Below, piece by piece: positions 1 to 10,788 of a stretch of 64,000 nt of DNA (the first letter of the stretch is position 1; each line of letters begins with the position of its first letter). The notes beneath the pieces are model-generated. The model ran no database searches and had not been told where the DNA came from. It saw only the letters and a program-made list of their open reading frames with translations. Position numbers and translations under genes: made by a program. The stretch lies in the NCBI RefSeq assembly GCF_028680575.1, contig NZ_JAPCKI010000013.1:62001-126000 (forward strand). Reading direction: 5' to 3'. This stretch comes from Acidovorax benzenivorans (GTDB lineage: Bacteria; Pseudomonadota; Gammaproteobacteria; Burkholderiales; Burkholderiaceae_C).

Positions 1-251
1 CCAGCTTTCCCATGTGCGGCTTCTCCGGCCGTGCCATCCAGATCCTCAAGGCCTGCGGCGTGGACCCCAAGAGCGTGGTCACCGTCAACGTGCTGGAAGA
101 CGACGAAATCCGCCAAGGCATCAAGGAATACAGCAACTGGCCGACGATTCCGCAGCTGTACGTGAAGGGCGAGTTCATCGGCGGCTCGGACATCATGATG
201 GAGATGTACGAGTCGGGTGAACTCAAGCAGGTGCTGGGCACCGAGGGCTGA
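1..251 (+). CDS. grxD: Monothiol glutaredoxin, Grx4/GrxD family (5' end outside window)
   Basis: This is the C-terminal part of a monothiol glutaredoxin; the reading frame is open to the left edge, so the true start lies outside the window. The active site reads PMCGFS, with a single cysteine followed by GFS, which is diagnostic of the CGFS class that binds a [2Fe-2S] cluster with glutathione and delivers Fe-S clusters together with BolA partners. The family motifs WPTIPQLY (glutathione-binding cis-Pro loop) and GGSDIM follow. About 80 residues are visible out of a usual 105-110. A strong terminator follows the stop codon. A BolA/IbaG-type protein, the usual CGFS partner class, is encoded far away in the same window at about 47 kb. 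Confidence 0.93.
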   Translation, partial: SFPMCGFSGRAIQILKACGVDPKSVVTVNVLEDDEIRQGIKEYSNWPTIPQLYVKGEFIGGSDIMMEMYESGELKQVLGTEG

Positions 252-280
252 TCTCGGCGGCCATTGCCCCACCCTCCATC

Positions 281-305
281 AGGCCGCCTTCGGGCGGCCT
301 TTTTG
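281..305 (+). terminator. Rho-independent terminator of grxD
   Basis: A perfect GC-rich hairpin, AGGCCGCC-ttc-GGGCGGCCT, is followed by TTTTTGTTT. It lies 30 nt after the glutaredoxin stop codon and separates that transcript from the AAA ATPase gene. Confidence 0.9.
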
Positions 306-408
306 TTTGCCCGCAACAGAGGCACCAATCAGGGGCTTTTCCGATAGAGCAGCGGGCATGTTGTGTGCTTGAATGGTTGCGTGATCTCACATCACAAAGG
401 AGCATGCA

Positions 409-1416
409 ATGACCAGCCATAGCCTTGTTCCCCAGCCACCCGCCTTGCGCTTGCCGGTGGCCCAGATGCGCAATGTGTTCCACCCCGGTGACGTCGAGCG
501 CAAGCTCGCACGGCTACAGGAGTCCGGCAACCAGCGCGAATACGAAACCCTGCGCACCGTGTACGAACGCATGCTGGAGCGTGGCCCGGAGCGCTTTCAG
601 GTCAAGCCCTCGGGCATCCCAGACATGGCCAGCCTGTACGCGCAGTTGCCCAACTTCACCGAGGTGCTGGACGACGTGAAGCGCCATGTGGCGCTGGCGC
701 AGGACAGCAGCGACGGGCTAGAGGTCACGCCCATGCTGCTGCTGGGCCCACCCGGCATCGGCAAGACCCACTTTGCCCGCCACCTGGCCGAGCTGCTGGG
801 CACGGGTATGAACCTACTGCCGATGAGTTCCATGACCGCAGGCTGGCTGCTATCGGGCTCGTCCGCGCAGTGGAAGGGCGCCCGCCCAGGCAAGGTGTTC
901 GAGGCGCTGGTAGAGGGCGAATACGCCAACCCGGTGATCGTGGTCGACGAGATCGACAAGGCCAGCAGCGACGCGCAGTACGACCCGCTGGGCGCGCTGT
1001 ACAGCCTGCTCGAATACGACACCGCCCAGAGCTTTACCGACGAGTTTGCCGAGGTGGCCATCGACGCCAGCCAGGTGATCTGGATTACCACGGCCAACGA
1101 CACGCGCGGCATCCCAGACCCCATCCTGAACCGCATGAACGTGTTCGAGGTGGAGGCGCCGACGCTGGAGCAAGCCCGCACCATTGCACGCAACCTGTAC
1201 CAGGGCATCCGCGCAGGGCACGACTGGGGCCGCCTGCTGGACCCGGAGCCGATGGACGACGTGCTCGACCACCTGGCGCATATGCCCCCACGCGAGATGC
1301 GACGGGCGCTGATGACGGGCTTTGGCAATGCGCGGCTGGACCGCCGCTCTACGGTAGAGATTGCCGACCTGCCCAAGGCCGCCACGGGGCGCAGCCGCAT
1401 TGGTTTTGTGCAGTAA
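409..1416 (+). CDS. Lon-like AAA+ ATPase lacking a protease domain
   Basis: A 335-residue AAA+ ATPase. Walker A is GPPGIGKT (about 113-120) and Walker B is VIVVDE (about 176-181). The segment from Walker A onward follows the Lon AAA module closely: the PGKVFEAL step, NPVIVVDEIDK, the aspartate/leucine-rich D.LGALYSLLE helix, F.DEF.EVAID, and a sensor-1 ITTAND. The first ~100 residues are not a recognisable Lon N-domain and no C-terminal Ser-Lys protease domain follows. The ATG at 409 is preceded by AAAGGAG. It stands alone between the glutaredoxin terminator and the CNNM gene. ATPase identity is certain; the biological role is unknown, possibly a chaperone-like remodeller. Confidence 0.85.
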   Translation: MTSHSLVPQPPALRLPVAQMRNVFHPGDVERKLARLQESGNQREYETLRTVYERMLERGPERFQVKPSGIPDMASLYAQLPNFTEVLDDVKRHVALAQDSSDGLEVTPMLLLGPPGIGKTHFARHLAELLGTGMNLLPMSSMTAGWLLSGSSAQWKGARPGKVFEALVEGEYANPVIVVDEIDKASSDAQYDPLGALYSLLEYDTAQSFTDEFAEVAIDASQVIWITTANDTRGIPDPILNRMNVFEVEAPTLEQARTIARNLYQGIRAGHDWGRLLDPEPMDDVLDHLAHMPPREMRRALMTGFGNARLDRRSTVEIADLPKAATGRSRIGFVQ

Positions 1417-1580
1417 GTAGCGCGGCTGCCCACACCGCACGCCCCCTCCCCCACCACCCCAAGCAATGGCGTGGGGCGGGGTGAGCCACCCCAAGGCCGC
1501 GCCAACAGGCCGCCGTACAAGGTGCGCAGATACACTGGGTGGCCCGTTGCACCGCTGTGCCCCGGTTCTGCCTTCGTCCC

Positions 1581-2930
1581 ATGACCCTGTCCCAAAGCCT
1601 CTTCGTGATCGGGCTGCTGATTGCAGCCAGCGCCTTTTTCTCCATGGCCGAGATCTCGCTCGCGGCCGCCCGCCGCCTGCGCCTGCGCCAGATGGCCGAT
1701 GAAGGCGACGCGCGCGCGGACCGGGTGCTGCGCATGCAGGAGCAACCGGGCGACTACTTCACGGTGGTGCAGGTGGGGCAGAACGCCGTGGCCATCCTCG
1801 GCGGTATCGTGGGTGAAGGGGCGTTGAGCCCACATTTCAGCGAACTGTTTGCGTTGTGGATGTCGGGACCCACGGCCGAGCGGGCGGGGTTCCTGGCGTC
1901 TTTCCTCATCATCACCTCGCTGTTCATCCTGTTTGCCGACCTGTTCCCCAAACGCCTGGGCATGGCAGAGCCCGAACGGCTGGTGGTGCGGCTGGCACAG
2001 CCCATGGCCTGGTGCATGACACTGCTGCGGCCGCTGGTGTGGTTCTACAGCCGGGGGGCCGATGCGCTGTTCCGCCTGCTGGGGTTGTCATCGCTGCGCG
2101 ATGACCGGATCACGTCAGACGACATCCTGGCCATGATGGAGGCGGGCGCCCGCGCCGGTGTACTGGCCGCACGCGAGCAGCAGGTCATCACCAACGTGTT
2201 TGAGCTGGACACGCGCACGGTGTCCAGCGCCATGTCGCCGCGCGACCGCATCGCTTTTTTTCTGCGCGACGAGCCCGATTCGGTCATCCGCCTGCGCATC
2301 GCTGCCGAGCCGTTTTCGACCTACCCGGTGTGCGAGGGCGACATCGACCACGTAGTGGGCTATGTAGATGCCAAGGACCTGTTCCAGCGCGTGCTGAACA
2401 ACCAGCCCATCTCGCTGGCCGACGATAGCCTGGTGCGCAAAGTGCTGATCGTGCCCGACCGGCTGACCCTGTCGGAAGTGCTGGAGCAGTTCCGCCAAGT
2501 CCACGAGGACTTTGCCGTCATCGTGAACGAGTACAGCCTGGTGGTCGGTGTGGTCACGCTGAACGATGTCATGAGCACCGTGATGGGCGACCTGGTGGGC
2601 CCGGCGGACGAAGAGCAGATCGTGCGGCGCGATGAGGACTCCTGGCTCATCGACGGGGTCACGCCCATTGAGGATGTGCTGCACGCCCTGTCGCTGGACG
2701 AACTGCCCCACACCGGCGAATACGAAACCCTGGCCGGGTTCCTGATGGTGATGTTGCGCCGCGTGCCCCGCCGCACGGACAGTGTGAGCTGGGGCGGCTA
2801 CAAGTTTGAGGTGCTGGACGTGGACAGCTACCGCATCGACCAGGTCATGGTTTCTAGACTGGGCGGGCCCTCTGGTAGTGCCGCGCCGAGCCCGTCAGCA
2901 CCAGCAGTATCAGCGGGAACCCCTGTGTAG
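1581..2930 (+). CDS. CNNM-domain/CBS-pair membrane protein (HlyC/CorC family)
   Basis: A 449-residue member of the hemolysin-C/CorC family (relatives include YtfL, YfjD and CorB). The N-terminal DUF21/CNNM transmembrane domain contains the acidic FSMAEISLAAARRLRLRQ helix and the QVGQNAVAILGG segment. Two CBS domains follow in the middle (Y.VCEGDIDHVVGYVDAKDL and VNEYSLVVGVVTLNDVM). The C-terminal CorC_HlyC domain begins near EDSWLIDGVTPIEDV. Such proteins are linked to Mg2+/Co2+ homeostasis or efflux. I chose ATG 1581, which begins the hydrophobic first helix; the frame also has a GTG at 1539 that would add 14 unconvincing residues. Substrate is inferred from the family only. Confidence 0.85.
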   Translation: MTLSQSLFVIGLLIAASAFFSMAEISLAAARRLRLRQMADEGDARADRVLRMQEQPGDYFTVVQVGQNAVAILGGIVGEGALSPHFSELFALWMSGPTAERAGFLASFLIITSLFILFADLFPKRLGMAEPERLVVRLAQPMAWCMTLLRPLVWFYSRGADALFRLLGLSSLRDDRITSDDILAMMEAGARAGVLAAREQQVITNVFELDTRTVSSAMSPRDRIAFFLRDEPDSVIRLRIAAEPFSTYPVCEGDIDHVVGYVDAKDLFQRVLNNQPISLADDSLVRKVLIVPDRLTLSEVLEQFRQVHEDFAVIVNEYSLVVGVVTLNDVMSTVMGDLVGPADEEQIVRRDEDSWLIDGVTPIEDVLHALSLDELPHTGEYETLAGFLMVMLRRVPRRTDSVSWGGYKFEVLDVDSYRIDQVMVSRLGGPSGSAAPSPSAPAVSAGTPV

Positions 2931-2973
2931 TGACACCGGGCCACGCGCCCGTGTCACACCCGCGCAAATCGCT

Positions 2974-3681
2974 CTATGCGGCTGGCGACTGCGGCCGGTC
3001 GGCAAACAACCACTTGCGCTGGGCGCCAAAGACGGCGTCCGGATACGGCGACCGGCCCCGGCTGCCGTTGTAGCGGCCTAGCGCCATGAACAAGTCGCCC
3101 TGCTCCCGGTCGATGTAGTGGCGCAGGATCACGCAGCCAAAACGCAGGTTGGTCTGCATGTGAAACAGCTTGCCAGGGTCACCATCGCCGATCACGCGCG
3201 TCCAGAAGGGCATGACCTGCATGTAGCCCCGCGCCCCGACGCTGGAGACGGCAAACTTGCGAAATCCGCTTTCTACCTGGACCAACCCGAGCACCAGAGA
3301 TACATCCAGCCCCGCGCGCTTGGACTCGTACCAGACGGTCTGAAGAAAGTCGCGGCGCACCTCCAGGTCTGGCTTGCGGGGGCGCAAACGATCACTCTGC
3401 GTGCCCAGCCACCGCAGGTAGTGCAGGCGCGCCTCGGTGGTGAAGAACTCGGGCTCGGGCGGTGCCTGGTTGGCAATCGCAGAACTGAGCGCGGTGCGCA
3501 CCGAGTCCATCAGGGGCTCCTCCAGCTGGCCTCCAGCATGCGCCATCTGCGGTGCCCCCAGCCAGGCGGCAGGCGCCGCCAGAGAAGCCAGCGACACCAG
3601 GCAGCCGCGCCGCGACAGCGCTGCAGAGTCGCCCGCGGCCACAGCCAACGGAGCGATGGAGGAGGCGCCGCGCATGCTCAT
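2974..3681 (-). CDS. Lytic transglycosylase, SLT domain, with probable Tat signal
   Basis: A 235-residue soluble lytic transglycosylase-type muramidase that would cleave peptidoglycan in the periplasm. The catalytic glutamate lies in VQVESGFR (about E137), followed by the [10 protein letters not shown] motif and the [10 protein letters not shown] motif of the goose-lysozyme-like fold. The N-terminus has [15 protein letters not shown] then a hydrophobic stretch and AHA, which resembles a twin-arginine signal with a signal-peptidase site near residue 48. The start codon overlaps the proS stop codon by 4 nt (ATGA), so it is translated from the proS transcript. Confidence 0.88.
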   Translation of the reverse strand: MSMRGASSIAPLAVAAGDSAALSRRGCLVSLASLAAPAAWLGAPQMAHAGGQLEEPLMDSVRTALSSAIANQAPPEPEFFTTEARLHYLRWLGTQSDRLRPRKPDLEVRRDFLQTVWYESKRAGLDVSLVLGLVQVESGFRKFAVSSVGARGYMQVMPFWTRVIGDGDPGKLFHMQTNLRFGCVILRHYIDREQGDLFMALGRYNGSRGRSPYPDAVFGAQRKWLFADRPQSPAA

Positions 3682-5420
3682 ACCACCATGCGGCCCTTCA
3701 CATGGGCCAGGATGTCAGCCACGGCCACCTTGGTGGCGGCCGCATCACGGCGGTGCTGGTACTCGACCACACCTTCCTTCAAGCTCTTGTCGCCAATGGT
3801 CACGCGGTGCGGCACACCAATCAGCTCCCAGTCGGCAAACATGGCACCAGGGCGCTCGCCACGGTCGTCCAGGATCACGTCCACACCCGCAGCCAGCAGG
3901 TCGGCATACAGCTGCTCTGCCGTGGCCTTGACGGCCTCGCTGCGGTCCATGCCCACAGGGCAGACCACCACGGTGAATGGTGCAATGGCGTCGGGCCAGA
4001 TGATGCCGCGCTCGTCGTGGTTTTGTTCGATGGCGGCGGCGGGCAGGCGCGTCACGCCAATGCCGTAGCAGCCCATCTCGAAGAACGCGGGCTTGCCGTC
4101 GTCGCCGAGGAAAGTCGCGTTCATGCCCTGGCTGTACTTGGTGCCCAGGTAGAACACGTGGCCCACTTCGATACCGCGCTCGATCGCCAGCTCGCCTTTG
4201 CCGTCGGGGGAGCGGTCGCCCGCCACCACGTTGCGCAGGTCAGCCACCATGTCGGGTTCGGGCAGGTCACGGCCCCAGTTGACGCCGGTGATGTGAAAGT
4301 CCACCTCGTTGGCACCGCAGATCCAGTCGGCCATCAGGGCGACTTCGCGGTCTGCCACGATCTTCAAAGGTTTCTTCAGGCCGATGGGGCCCAGGTAGCC
4401 TGGTTTGCAACCAAAGTGCTCCTCGATTTCGCCCAGCGTGGCAAACCGGAAACCCGCCAAGCCCGGCACCTTGCCCGCCTTGATCTCATTCATGTCGTGG
4501 TCGCCGCGCAGCAGCAGCAGCCAGACCTGGGTCTTGACGATCTCGCCGGCTTCGTTGGTTTCGTCGGTGGCCAGCACCAGCGACTTCACGGTGATGCTCA
4601 AAGGAACGCCCAGCAGCTCGGCCACATCAGCGCAAGTGCTCTTGCCGGGAGTGGCCGTCTTGGTCTGCGGCTGGGTGGCCGCGCCGCGTGGACCGACAGG
4701 GGCCAGCGCTTCTGCCTTTTCCATGTTGGCGGCGTAGTCGCTCTGCGGGCAGTAGACGATGGCGTCTTCCCCCGTGGCGGCAATCACCTGGAATTCTTCC
4801 GACAAGTCACCACCGATGGCGCCGCTGTCAGCCGCCACGGCGCGGTAGGTCAGGCCAAAGCGGTCAAAGATGCGCCTGTAGGCCTGGGCCATCACCTGGT
4901 AGCTGGCCTTGGCGGCTGCTTGGTCGCGGTCAAAGCTGTAAGCGTCCTTCATGATGAACTCACGGCCGCGCATGAGACCAAAGCGGGGGCGGCGCTCGTC
5001 GCGGAACTTGGTCTGTATCTGGTAGAAGTTCTTCGGCAGCTGCTTGTAGCTCTTGAGCTCCTGGCGTGCGATGTCAGTGATCACTTCTTCGCTGGTAGGC
5101 TGCACCACAAAGTCGCGCCCATGGCGGTCCTGGATGCGCAGCAGCTCGGGCCCCATTTTGTCAAACCGCCCGGTTTCTTGCCACAGCTCTGCGGGCTGCA
5201 CCACAGGCATGGTCAGCTCCACGGCACCTGCGCGGTTCATCTCTTCGCGCACGATGGCTTCCACTTTGCGGATCACCCGCAGCCCCAGAGGCATGTAGTT
5301 ATAGATGCCAGCGCCCAGCTTCTTGATCAGCCCCGCCCGCGTCATGAGTTTGTGGCTGACCACTTCGGCATCCGCCGGAGCTTCCTTGAGGGTGGAAATA
5401 AAGAATTGGGAGGCTTTCAT
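3678..5420 (-). CDS. proS: Prolyl-tRNA synthetase
   Basis: A 580-residue class II prolyl-tRNA synthetase of the long bacterial type. It begins [20 protein letters not shown], carries motif 2 as [17 protein letters not shown] (about 138-154), the inserted Ala-tRNAPro editing domain in the middle, motif 3 near CYGIGVTR, and an anticodon-binding domain at the C-terminus ([22 protein letters not shown]). Length matches the usual 570-580. It is divergent from rppH with about 90 nt between the start codons and is followed by the overlapping transglycosylase gene. Confidence 0.98.
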   Translation of the reverse strand: MKASQFFISTLKEAPADAEVVSHKLMTRAGLIKKLGAGIYNYMPLGLRVIRKVEAIVREEMNRAGAVELTMPVVQPAELWQETGRFDKMGPELLRIQDRHGRDFVVQPTSEEVITDIARQELKSYKQLPKNFYQIQTKFRDERRPRFGLMRGREFIMKDAYSFDRDQAAAKASYQVMAQAYRRIFDRFGLTYRAVAADSGAIGGDLSEEFQVIAATGEDAIVYCPQSDYAANMEKAEALAPVGPRGAATQPQTKTATPGKSTCADVAELLGVPLSITVKSLVLATDETNEAGEIVKTQVWLLLLRGDHDMNEIKAGKVPGLAGFRFATLGEIEEHFGCKPGYLGPIGLKKPLKIVADREVALMADWICGANEVDFHITGVNWGRDLPEPDMVADLRNVVAGDRSPDGKGELAIERGIEVGHVFYLGTKYSQGMNATFLGDDGKPAFFEMGCYGIGVTRLPAAAIEQNHDERGIIWPDAIAPFTVVVCPVGMDRSEAVKATAEQLYADLLAAGVDVILDDRGERPGAMFADWELIGVPHRVTIGDKSLKEGVVEYQHRRDAAATKVAVADILAHVKGRMVV

Positions 5421-5455
5421 CGGAAATCGATTGCAGGCAGAACGGGGCCGTCCAC

Positions 5456-5483
5456 TTGCTGCGCGCTAGGCGCCGTGCATAAT
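5456..5483 (+). promoter_or_regulatory. Possible sigma-70 promoter for rppH
   Basis: TTGCTG (5456-5461), a 16-bp spacer, then CATAAT (5478-5483), about 30 nt before the rppH ATG. The -10 matches 5 of 6 consensus positions and the -35 matches 4 of 6. This is sequence match only. Confidence 0.4.
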
Positions 5484-5513
5484 GGACACAGTTTAAAAAT
5501 TTGGGGTTTGATT

Positions 5514-6191
5514 ATGCTTGACCGGGACGGCTTTCGGCCGAACGTCGGCATCATCCTGCTCAACCAGAGAAACCAGGTGTTCTGGGGCAAGCGCATTCGC
5601 ACCCACAGCTGGCAGTTTCCGCAAGGTGGCATTGACCGGGGCGAAACCCCCGAGCAGGCCATGTTCCGCGAACTGCACGAGGAGGTGGGATTATTGCCTA
5701 ACCACGTGCGCGTGGTGGCCCGCACCCGGGACTGGTTGCGCTACGAGGTGCCTGACCGGTACATCCGCCGCGATGCACGCGGCCACTACAAGGGCCAGAA
5801 ACAGATCTGGTATCTGCTGCAATTGATGGGGCACGACTGGGATCTGAATCTGCGTGCCACCAACCATCCAGAGTTCGACGCTTGGCGTTGGAACGACTAC
5901 TGGGTTCCGCTCGACGTGGTGGTGGAGTTCAAACGTGGCGTCTATGAGATGGCGCTGACCGAGTTGGCGCGATATCTTCCACGCCACGAGCAGCGAAACC
6001 GCTATTTGCGCAGCGGCTTGCGTACCCGCGAGGGCGAACACGCGGGCGCAGCCAATATGTTTCGCACAGGCTCCATGCTCGTTAACCCTGGCATGGAACT
6101 TCCTCCGGGCGCCAGTTTCGACCCCGATCCGCAAAACAGCATGCCAGGAGAACTCGACGAAATGCCGTCGGTATCGGACACCCCGCGCTGA
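5514..6191 (+). CDS. rppH: RNA pyrophosphohydrolase (Nudix)
   Basis: A 225-residue RppH/NudH that removes pyrophosphate from the 5' end of triphosphorylated mRNAs and so starts RNase E-dependent decay. It begins [20 protein letters not shown] and contains the full Nudix box, starting [12 protein letters not shown] and ending RELHEEVGL, preceded by WQFPQ. The C-terminal ~60 residues are a hydrophilic tail typical of the betaproteobacterial proteins. The frame stays open far upstream (to 3552) over the proS antisense strand, but homology starts exactly at ATG 5514. A strong terminator follows. Confidence 0.96.
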   Translation: MLDRDGFRPNVGIILLNQRNQVFWGKRIRTHSWQFPQGGIDRGETPEQAMFRELHEEVGLLPNHVRVVARTRDWLRYEVPDRYIRRDARGHYKGQKQIWYLLQLMGHDWDLNLRATNHPEFDAWRWNDYWVPLDVVVEFKRGVYEMALTELARYLPRHEQRNRYLRSGLRTREGEHAGAANMFRTGSMLVNPGMELPPGASFDPDPQNSMPGELDEMPSVSDTPR

Positions 6192-6208
6192 ACGATTGGC
6201 AGCTACCA

Positions 6209-6245
6209 AACAAAAGCGCCTGCATTCGCAGGCGCTTTTGTTTTT
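6209..6245 (+). terminator. Bidirectional terminator between rppH and proB
   Basis: A long perfect inverted repeat, AACAAAAGCGCCTGC and its complement GCAGGCGCTTTTGTT around a 4-nt loop, with T-rich runs on the 3' side of either strand. It sits between the convergent rppH (+) and proB (-) genes. Confidence 0.9.
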
Positions 6246-6309
6246 ATTTGCAGCTACCTCGGTCTAGGAGCCGCATGCGTGCAGCCACGCAAAGACCCGC
6301 TGGCGAGGC

Positions 6310-7452
6310 CTATGCCCCTTGTGCCAGAACGAGGTTGTCGCGGTGGACCATTTCCGGCTCAGCCATGTAGCCCAGCAGTTTTTCAAACTCCGCCGATGGT
6401 TTGCGACACAAAAGGCGCGCTTCTGCCGCTGCATAGTTGGCCAAGCCCCGCGCAATCTCTGCCCCGGACCCGTCGCGCACTGCAATCACGTCGCCGCGCG
6501 AGAAATCCCCCTCCACTGCGGTCATGCCAATGGGCAGCAGGCTTTTGCCTTCGTCGCGCACCTTGGCTGCAGCCCCTGCGTCTACCACCACGGATCCACG
6601 CAACTGCAAGTGGTCAGCCATCCACTGCTTGCGGGCCTGCTTTTTCTGGGTCTGGGCAACCAGCAAAGTACCCAATGCCTCACCACTCACCAGGCGCACC
6701 AGCACATCGGATTCGCGTCCCCAGGCGATCACAGTCGACGCCCCAGAACCCGCAGCACGCTTGGCCGCCAGAATCTTGGTGATCATGCCGCCCTTGCCAA
6801 TGCTGGAGCCTGCACCACCCGCCATCGCCTCCAGAGCAAGGTCACCCGCCTTGGCCTCGTGCACAAATTGCGCAGACGGATCACGACGTGGGTCGGCGGT
6901 ATAGAGTCCCTTTTGGTCGGTGAGGATGATCAGGGCATCGGCCTCTACGAGATTGGCTACTAGCGCACCCAGCGTGTCGTTGTCGCCGAACTTGATCTCG
7001 TCATTGACCACCGTATCGTTTTCGTTGATCACCGGCACCACGCCCAAACGCAGCAGCGTGAGCAAGGTGGAGCGGGCATTAAGATAACGCTCGCGGTCCG
7101 CCAGGTCGGCATGGGTGAGCAGCACCTGCGCGCTGCCCATGCCCTGCTCACGCAGCTTGGTTTCGTACATCTGAGCCAGCCCCATCTGCCCCACAGCAGC
7201 GGCCGCTTGCAGTTCGTGGATCTCCTGGGGCCGTGTGGTCCAACCCAGGCGCTTCATACCTTCGGCAATGGCACCGCTGGACACCATCACCACCTCGCGC
7301 GCTGCCCCTCCGTCGCCGCGCACCAACGCGGCCAGCTGGCGACTCCACTCGCCGATGGCGGTTTCGTCCAGTCCACGCCCTTCGTTGGTCACAAGGCTGG
7401 AGCCCACCTTCACCACGATGCGGCGGGCATCTCTCAATACACTGGAAACCAT
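6310..7452 (-). CDS. proB: Glutamate 5-kinase
   Basis: A 380-residue gamma-glutamyl kinase, the first enzyme of proline synthesis. The amino-acid kinase domain starts [16 protein letters not shown] and includes [14 protein letters not shown] and the [27 protein letters not shown] and GTGGM-like ([12 protein letters not shown]) motifs. A C-terminal PUA domain occupies the last ~90 residues, as in the long E. coli-type enzyme. It lies downstream of obgE on the same strand, with 91 nt between them that contain a dispersed-repeat copy. Confidence 0.96.
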   Translation of the reverse strand: MVSSVLRDARRIVVKVGSSLVTNEGRGLDETAIGEWSRQLAALVRGDGGAAREVVMVSSGAIAEGMKRLGWTTRPQEIHELQAAAAVGQMGLAQMYETKLREQGMGSAQVLLTHADLADRERYLNARSTLLTLLRLGVVPVINENDTVVNDEIKFGDNDTLGALVANLVEADALIILTDQKGLYTADPRRDPSAQFVHEAKAGDLALEAMAGGAGSSIGKGGMITKILAAKRAAGSGASTVIAWGRESDVLVRLVSGEALGTLLVAQTQKKQARKQWMADHLQLRGSVVVDAGAAAKVRDEGKSLLPIGMTAVEGDFSRGDVIAVRDGSGAEIARGLANYAAAEARLLCRKPSAEFEKLLGYMAEPEMVHRDNLVLAQGA

Positions 7453-7471
7453 TTTTGATATCTTTGATGCC

Positions 7472-7518
7472 GATAGCGCTACTGCTTCATGCCCGAGTAG
7501 CTATTAAAAATATAGCAA
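7472..7518 (+). repeat. Dispersed repeat copy A (AGCTAT-N9-AGCAA)
   Basis: Core AGCTAT (7499-7504), nine bases, then AGCAA (7514-7518). Upstream, ATAGC.GCTACT and AGTAGCTAT form imperfect inverted arms. It lies between obgE and proB, antisense to both. Confidence 0.75.
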
Positions 7519-7543
7519 TCTCTACACTCTGACCGCCGACGCG

Positions 7544-8626
<1,083 letters not shown>

Positions 8627-8735
8627 TTACAAAAGGGCGCAGCACCGACAGCAGACTGCCTGATTCTGTCGGGAACTGCGGAACGCCTTGCAGGCGCCGT
8701 CTGCCGACGACTTGAACGCCATCGTACAGACCAAA

Positions 8736-8762
8736 CAACAAAGCCCCGGCAAGGCGGGGCTT
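8736..8762 (-). terminator. Terminator of rplU-rpmA
   Basis: On the minus strand AGCCCCG-ccttgc-CGGGGCT is followed by TTGTTGTTTGG, 25 nt after the rpmA stop codon. It could end most ribosomal-protein transcripts before obgE. Confidence 0.75.
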
Positions 8763-8786
8763 CGATGGCTACCGGAGGAATGAACC

Positions 8787-9044
8787 TCAGGCAGGAGTCA
8801 CATTGACCGTGGACTTGGACAACGCACCCTTGGTGCCGAACGACACGTGGCCGTCCACCAGGGCAAACAGCGTGTGATCCTTGCCCACGCCTACATTCGT
8901 GCCGGGGTGGAAGCGCGTACCACGTTGGCGCACGATGATCGAGCCAGCGCTGATCAGTTCACCACCAAAGGCCTTGACACCCAGCATCTTTGGCTTGGAG
9001 TCGCGCCCGTTTCGCGTAGAGCCGCCGCCTTTTTTCTGTGCCAT
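8787..9044 (-). CDS. rpmA: 50S ribosomal protein L27
   Basis: An 85-residue L27 beginning [17 protein letters not shown], followed by [23 protein letters not shown], the N-terminal signature of L27, whose flexible tail reaches the peptidyl-transferase centre. There is no N-terminal extension of the Firmicutes type. It follows rplU by 15 nt, the usual rplU-rpmA pair. Confidence 0.98.
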   Translation of the reverse strand: MAQKKGGGSTRNGRDSKPKMLGVKAFGGELISAGSIIVRQRGTRFHPGTNVGVGKDHTLFALVDGHVSFGTKGALSKSTVNVTPA

Positions 9045-9059
9045 GACTAGCTCCTTCGA

Positions 9060-9371
9060 TTAAGCAGCAATCGCACCGATTTGCAGCTCAGTGAACTGCT
9101 GGCGATGGCCTTGGCGTTTTTGATAGTGCTTACGACGACGCATCTTGAAGATGTGCACTTTGTCGTGCTTGCCGTGGGCCACAACAATGGCTTTCACGGT
9201 TGCGCCGGACACCAGGGGCGTACCAACCTTCAGTTCAGCGCCGTTGCCGACTGCCAGAACTTGGTCGATCACAATTTCCTGGCCTACGTCCGCAGCAATC
9301 TGTTCTACTTTAATTTTTTCGCCGGAAGCAACGCGATACTGCTTGCCGCCGGTTTTTATGACCGCGTACAT
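9060..9371 (-). CDS. rplU: 50S ribosomal protein L21
   Basis: A 103-residue L21 ([20 protein letters not shown] at the N-terminus; [17 protein letters not shown] near the C-terminus, the L21 signature that binds 23S rRNA). I used ATG 9371, which gives the canonical length and is preceded by AAGAGG; the open frame continues upstream without homology. It is divergent from ispB. Confidence 0.98.
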   Translation of the reverse strand: MYAVIKTGGKQYRVASGEKIKVEQIAADVGQEIVIDQVLAVGNGAELKVGTPLVSGATVKAIVVAHGKHDKVHIFKMRRRKHYQKRQGHRQQFTELQIGAIAA

Positions 9372-9499
9372 GTTGACCTCTTGATATGAGTTCTGCAGAC
9401 GAATTTCCGCAGAGCCCGCGAGTGTAGCGCATCTTTCGCAATTCCGCCAGCCCTTCCCATCCCAGCCAATCCGGCGTGACCAGCACGCCACCACCCGCG

Positions 9500-9527
9500 T
9501 TGGCCATGCAGCGGGCCTTCCTATAAT
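9500..9527 (+). promoter_or_regulatory. Probable sigma-70 promoter of ispB
   Basis: TTGGCC (9500-9505), a 16-bp spacer and a perfect TATAAT (9522-9527) lie 27 nt before the GTG start of ispB. Confidence 0.6.
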
Positions 9528-9554
9528 TCGGGCACTTTCTGCGACCACCATCTT

Positions 9555-10538
9555 GTGACTGACCATACCGCCCCCGCAACTTCCCCCCTCGCGCTCGTTG
9601 CACAAGACATGCACGAGGTCGACAAGGTCATCGGTCAGCGCCTGACTTCCAGCGTCCCTTTGGTGGCCCAGATTTCGCAATACATCATTGCCGCCGGGGG
9701 CAAGCGCCTGCGCCCCGCCCTGCTGCTCATGGTGTGCGGAGCCCTGGGCTATCGCGGCGCACACCGGCACAGCCTAGCTGCGGTGGTTGAGCTGATCCAC
9801 ACCGCAACGCTCCTGCATGACGATGTGGTGGACGCGTCCACCCTGCGCCGCGGTCGCCCCACAGCCAACGAAACCTTTGGCAACCCGGCCAGCGTCCTTG
9901 TAGGAGACTTTCTGCACACGCGCTCATTCCAGATGATGGTTGAGGCCGGAAGCATGCGCATCATGGAAATCCTCTCTGAGGCCACGAATGTGATTGCGGA
10001 AGGCGAAGTACTCCAGCTCATGAACATGCACGATGCTTCGCTGGATGAAGCGGGCTACCTGCGCGTCATTCGCTCCAAAACGGCCAAACTGTTTGAAGCC
10101 AGCGCCCGCCTTGGCGCCATCTTAGCCAACAGTCCCCCCGATGTGGAACAGGCATGCGCGACTTACGGGCAGGCCCTGGGCACTGCGTTCCAGATCATTG
10201 ACGATGTGCTGGACTACGACGGCGACGCCACTGAAATGGGCAAAAACCTGGGGGATGATCTGCGCGAAGGAAAATCCACACTTCCCCTGATCGCCGCCAT
10301 GGAGCGAGGCACCCCCGGCCAGGCAGAAATCGTTCGCAGAGCCATCGAACAAGGCTCAACCGAACAACTGGCAGAAATCGTGAGCATCGTCCGCTTGACC
10401 GGCGCCTTGGACATTACCCGCGCTGCCGCCTTTGCCGAAGCGCACCGCGCCATGGCTGCGGCACGACTATTACCCGCAAATGCCTACTCGGAGGGTTTGC
10501 TAGAATTGGCCGCGCAATTGCTTGCGCGGCGGAATTGA
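9555..10538 (+). CDS. ispB: Polyprenyl diphosphate synthase (octaprenyl type)
   Basis: A 327-residue trans-isoprenyl diphosphate synthase that builds the ubiquinone side chain from IPP and an allylic primer. Both aspartate-rich motifs are intact: DDVVD (about 89-93) and DDVLD (about 216-220). [11 protein letters not shown] and the basic RRGRPTANE segment are also typical. Translation appears to begin at GTG 9555. Position between rplU and tRNA-Pro/pilB is common in Burkholderiales. Exact chain length is inferred from family and gene context. Confidence 0.94.
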   Translation: MTDHTAPATSPLALVAQDMHEVDKVIGQRLTSSVPLVAQISQYIIAAGGKRLRPALLLMVCGALGYRGAHRHSLAAVVELIHTATLLHDDVVDASTLRRGRPTANETFGNPASVLVGDFLHTRSFQMMVEAGSMRIMEILSEATNVIAEGEVLQLMNMHDASLDEAGYLRVIRSKTAKLFEASARLGAILANSPPDVEQACATYGQALGTAFQIIDDVLDYDGDATEMGKNLGDDLREGKSTLPLIAAMERGTPGQAEIVRRAIEQGSTEQLAEIVSIVRLTGALDITRAAAFAEAHRAMAAARLLPANAYSEGLLELAAQLLARRN

Positions 10539-10578
10539 AAGAGGCATTCAATTCATTCACGAATGCTATTGCAAGCTG

Positions 10579-10655
10579 CGGGGTGTAGCTTAGCCTGGTA
10601 GAGCGCTACGTTCGGGACGTAGAGGCCGGAGGTTCGAATCCTCTCACCCCGACCA
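10579..10655 (+). tRNA. tRNA-Pro (anticodon CGG)
   Basis: A 77-nt cloverleaf with acceptor CGGGGTG pairing with CACCCCG, discriminator A and an encoded CCA end. The anticodon loop is TTCGGGA, giving anticodon CGG (codon CCG), and the T arm carries GGTTCGAATCC. The 3' end is part of an inverted repeat with the following 17 nt. Confidence 0.97.
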
Positions 10656-10672
10656 TATATCACCATATGGTC
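10651..10672 (+). repeat. Inverted repeat spanning the tRNA-Pro 3' end
   Basis: GACCATAT (10651-10658) and ATATGGTC (10665-10672) pair perfectly around 6 nt. The left arm includes the last acceptor base, discriminator and CCA. There is no T run, so it is more likely a processing or decay structure than a terminator. The remaining gap to pilB shows nothing clear. Confidence 0.55.
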
Positions 10673-10788
10673 ACCCTCAAATGCCGCCCGTTTGTGGCGC
10701 TGTTGCCAATATGCGCCGCTGTACAGTCCATGGCCGATCAGTGATGATAGGATGGTTTCTTTTCCACACCTAACACATTTCCGGTTAC

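Noticed and set aside
597..1835. 412-codon minus-strand open frame over the AAA ATPase and CNNM genes
   Set aside because: It is a mirror of two well-supported plus-strand genes and has no recognisable domain.
3552..5513. Long open frame on the plus strand upstream of rppH
   Set aside because: It is antisense to proS, has no family resemblance, and homology to RppH starts at ATG 5514. GC-rich codon bias keeps the antisense frame open.
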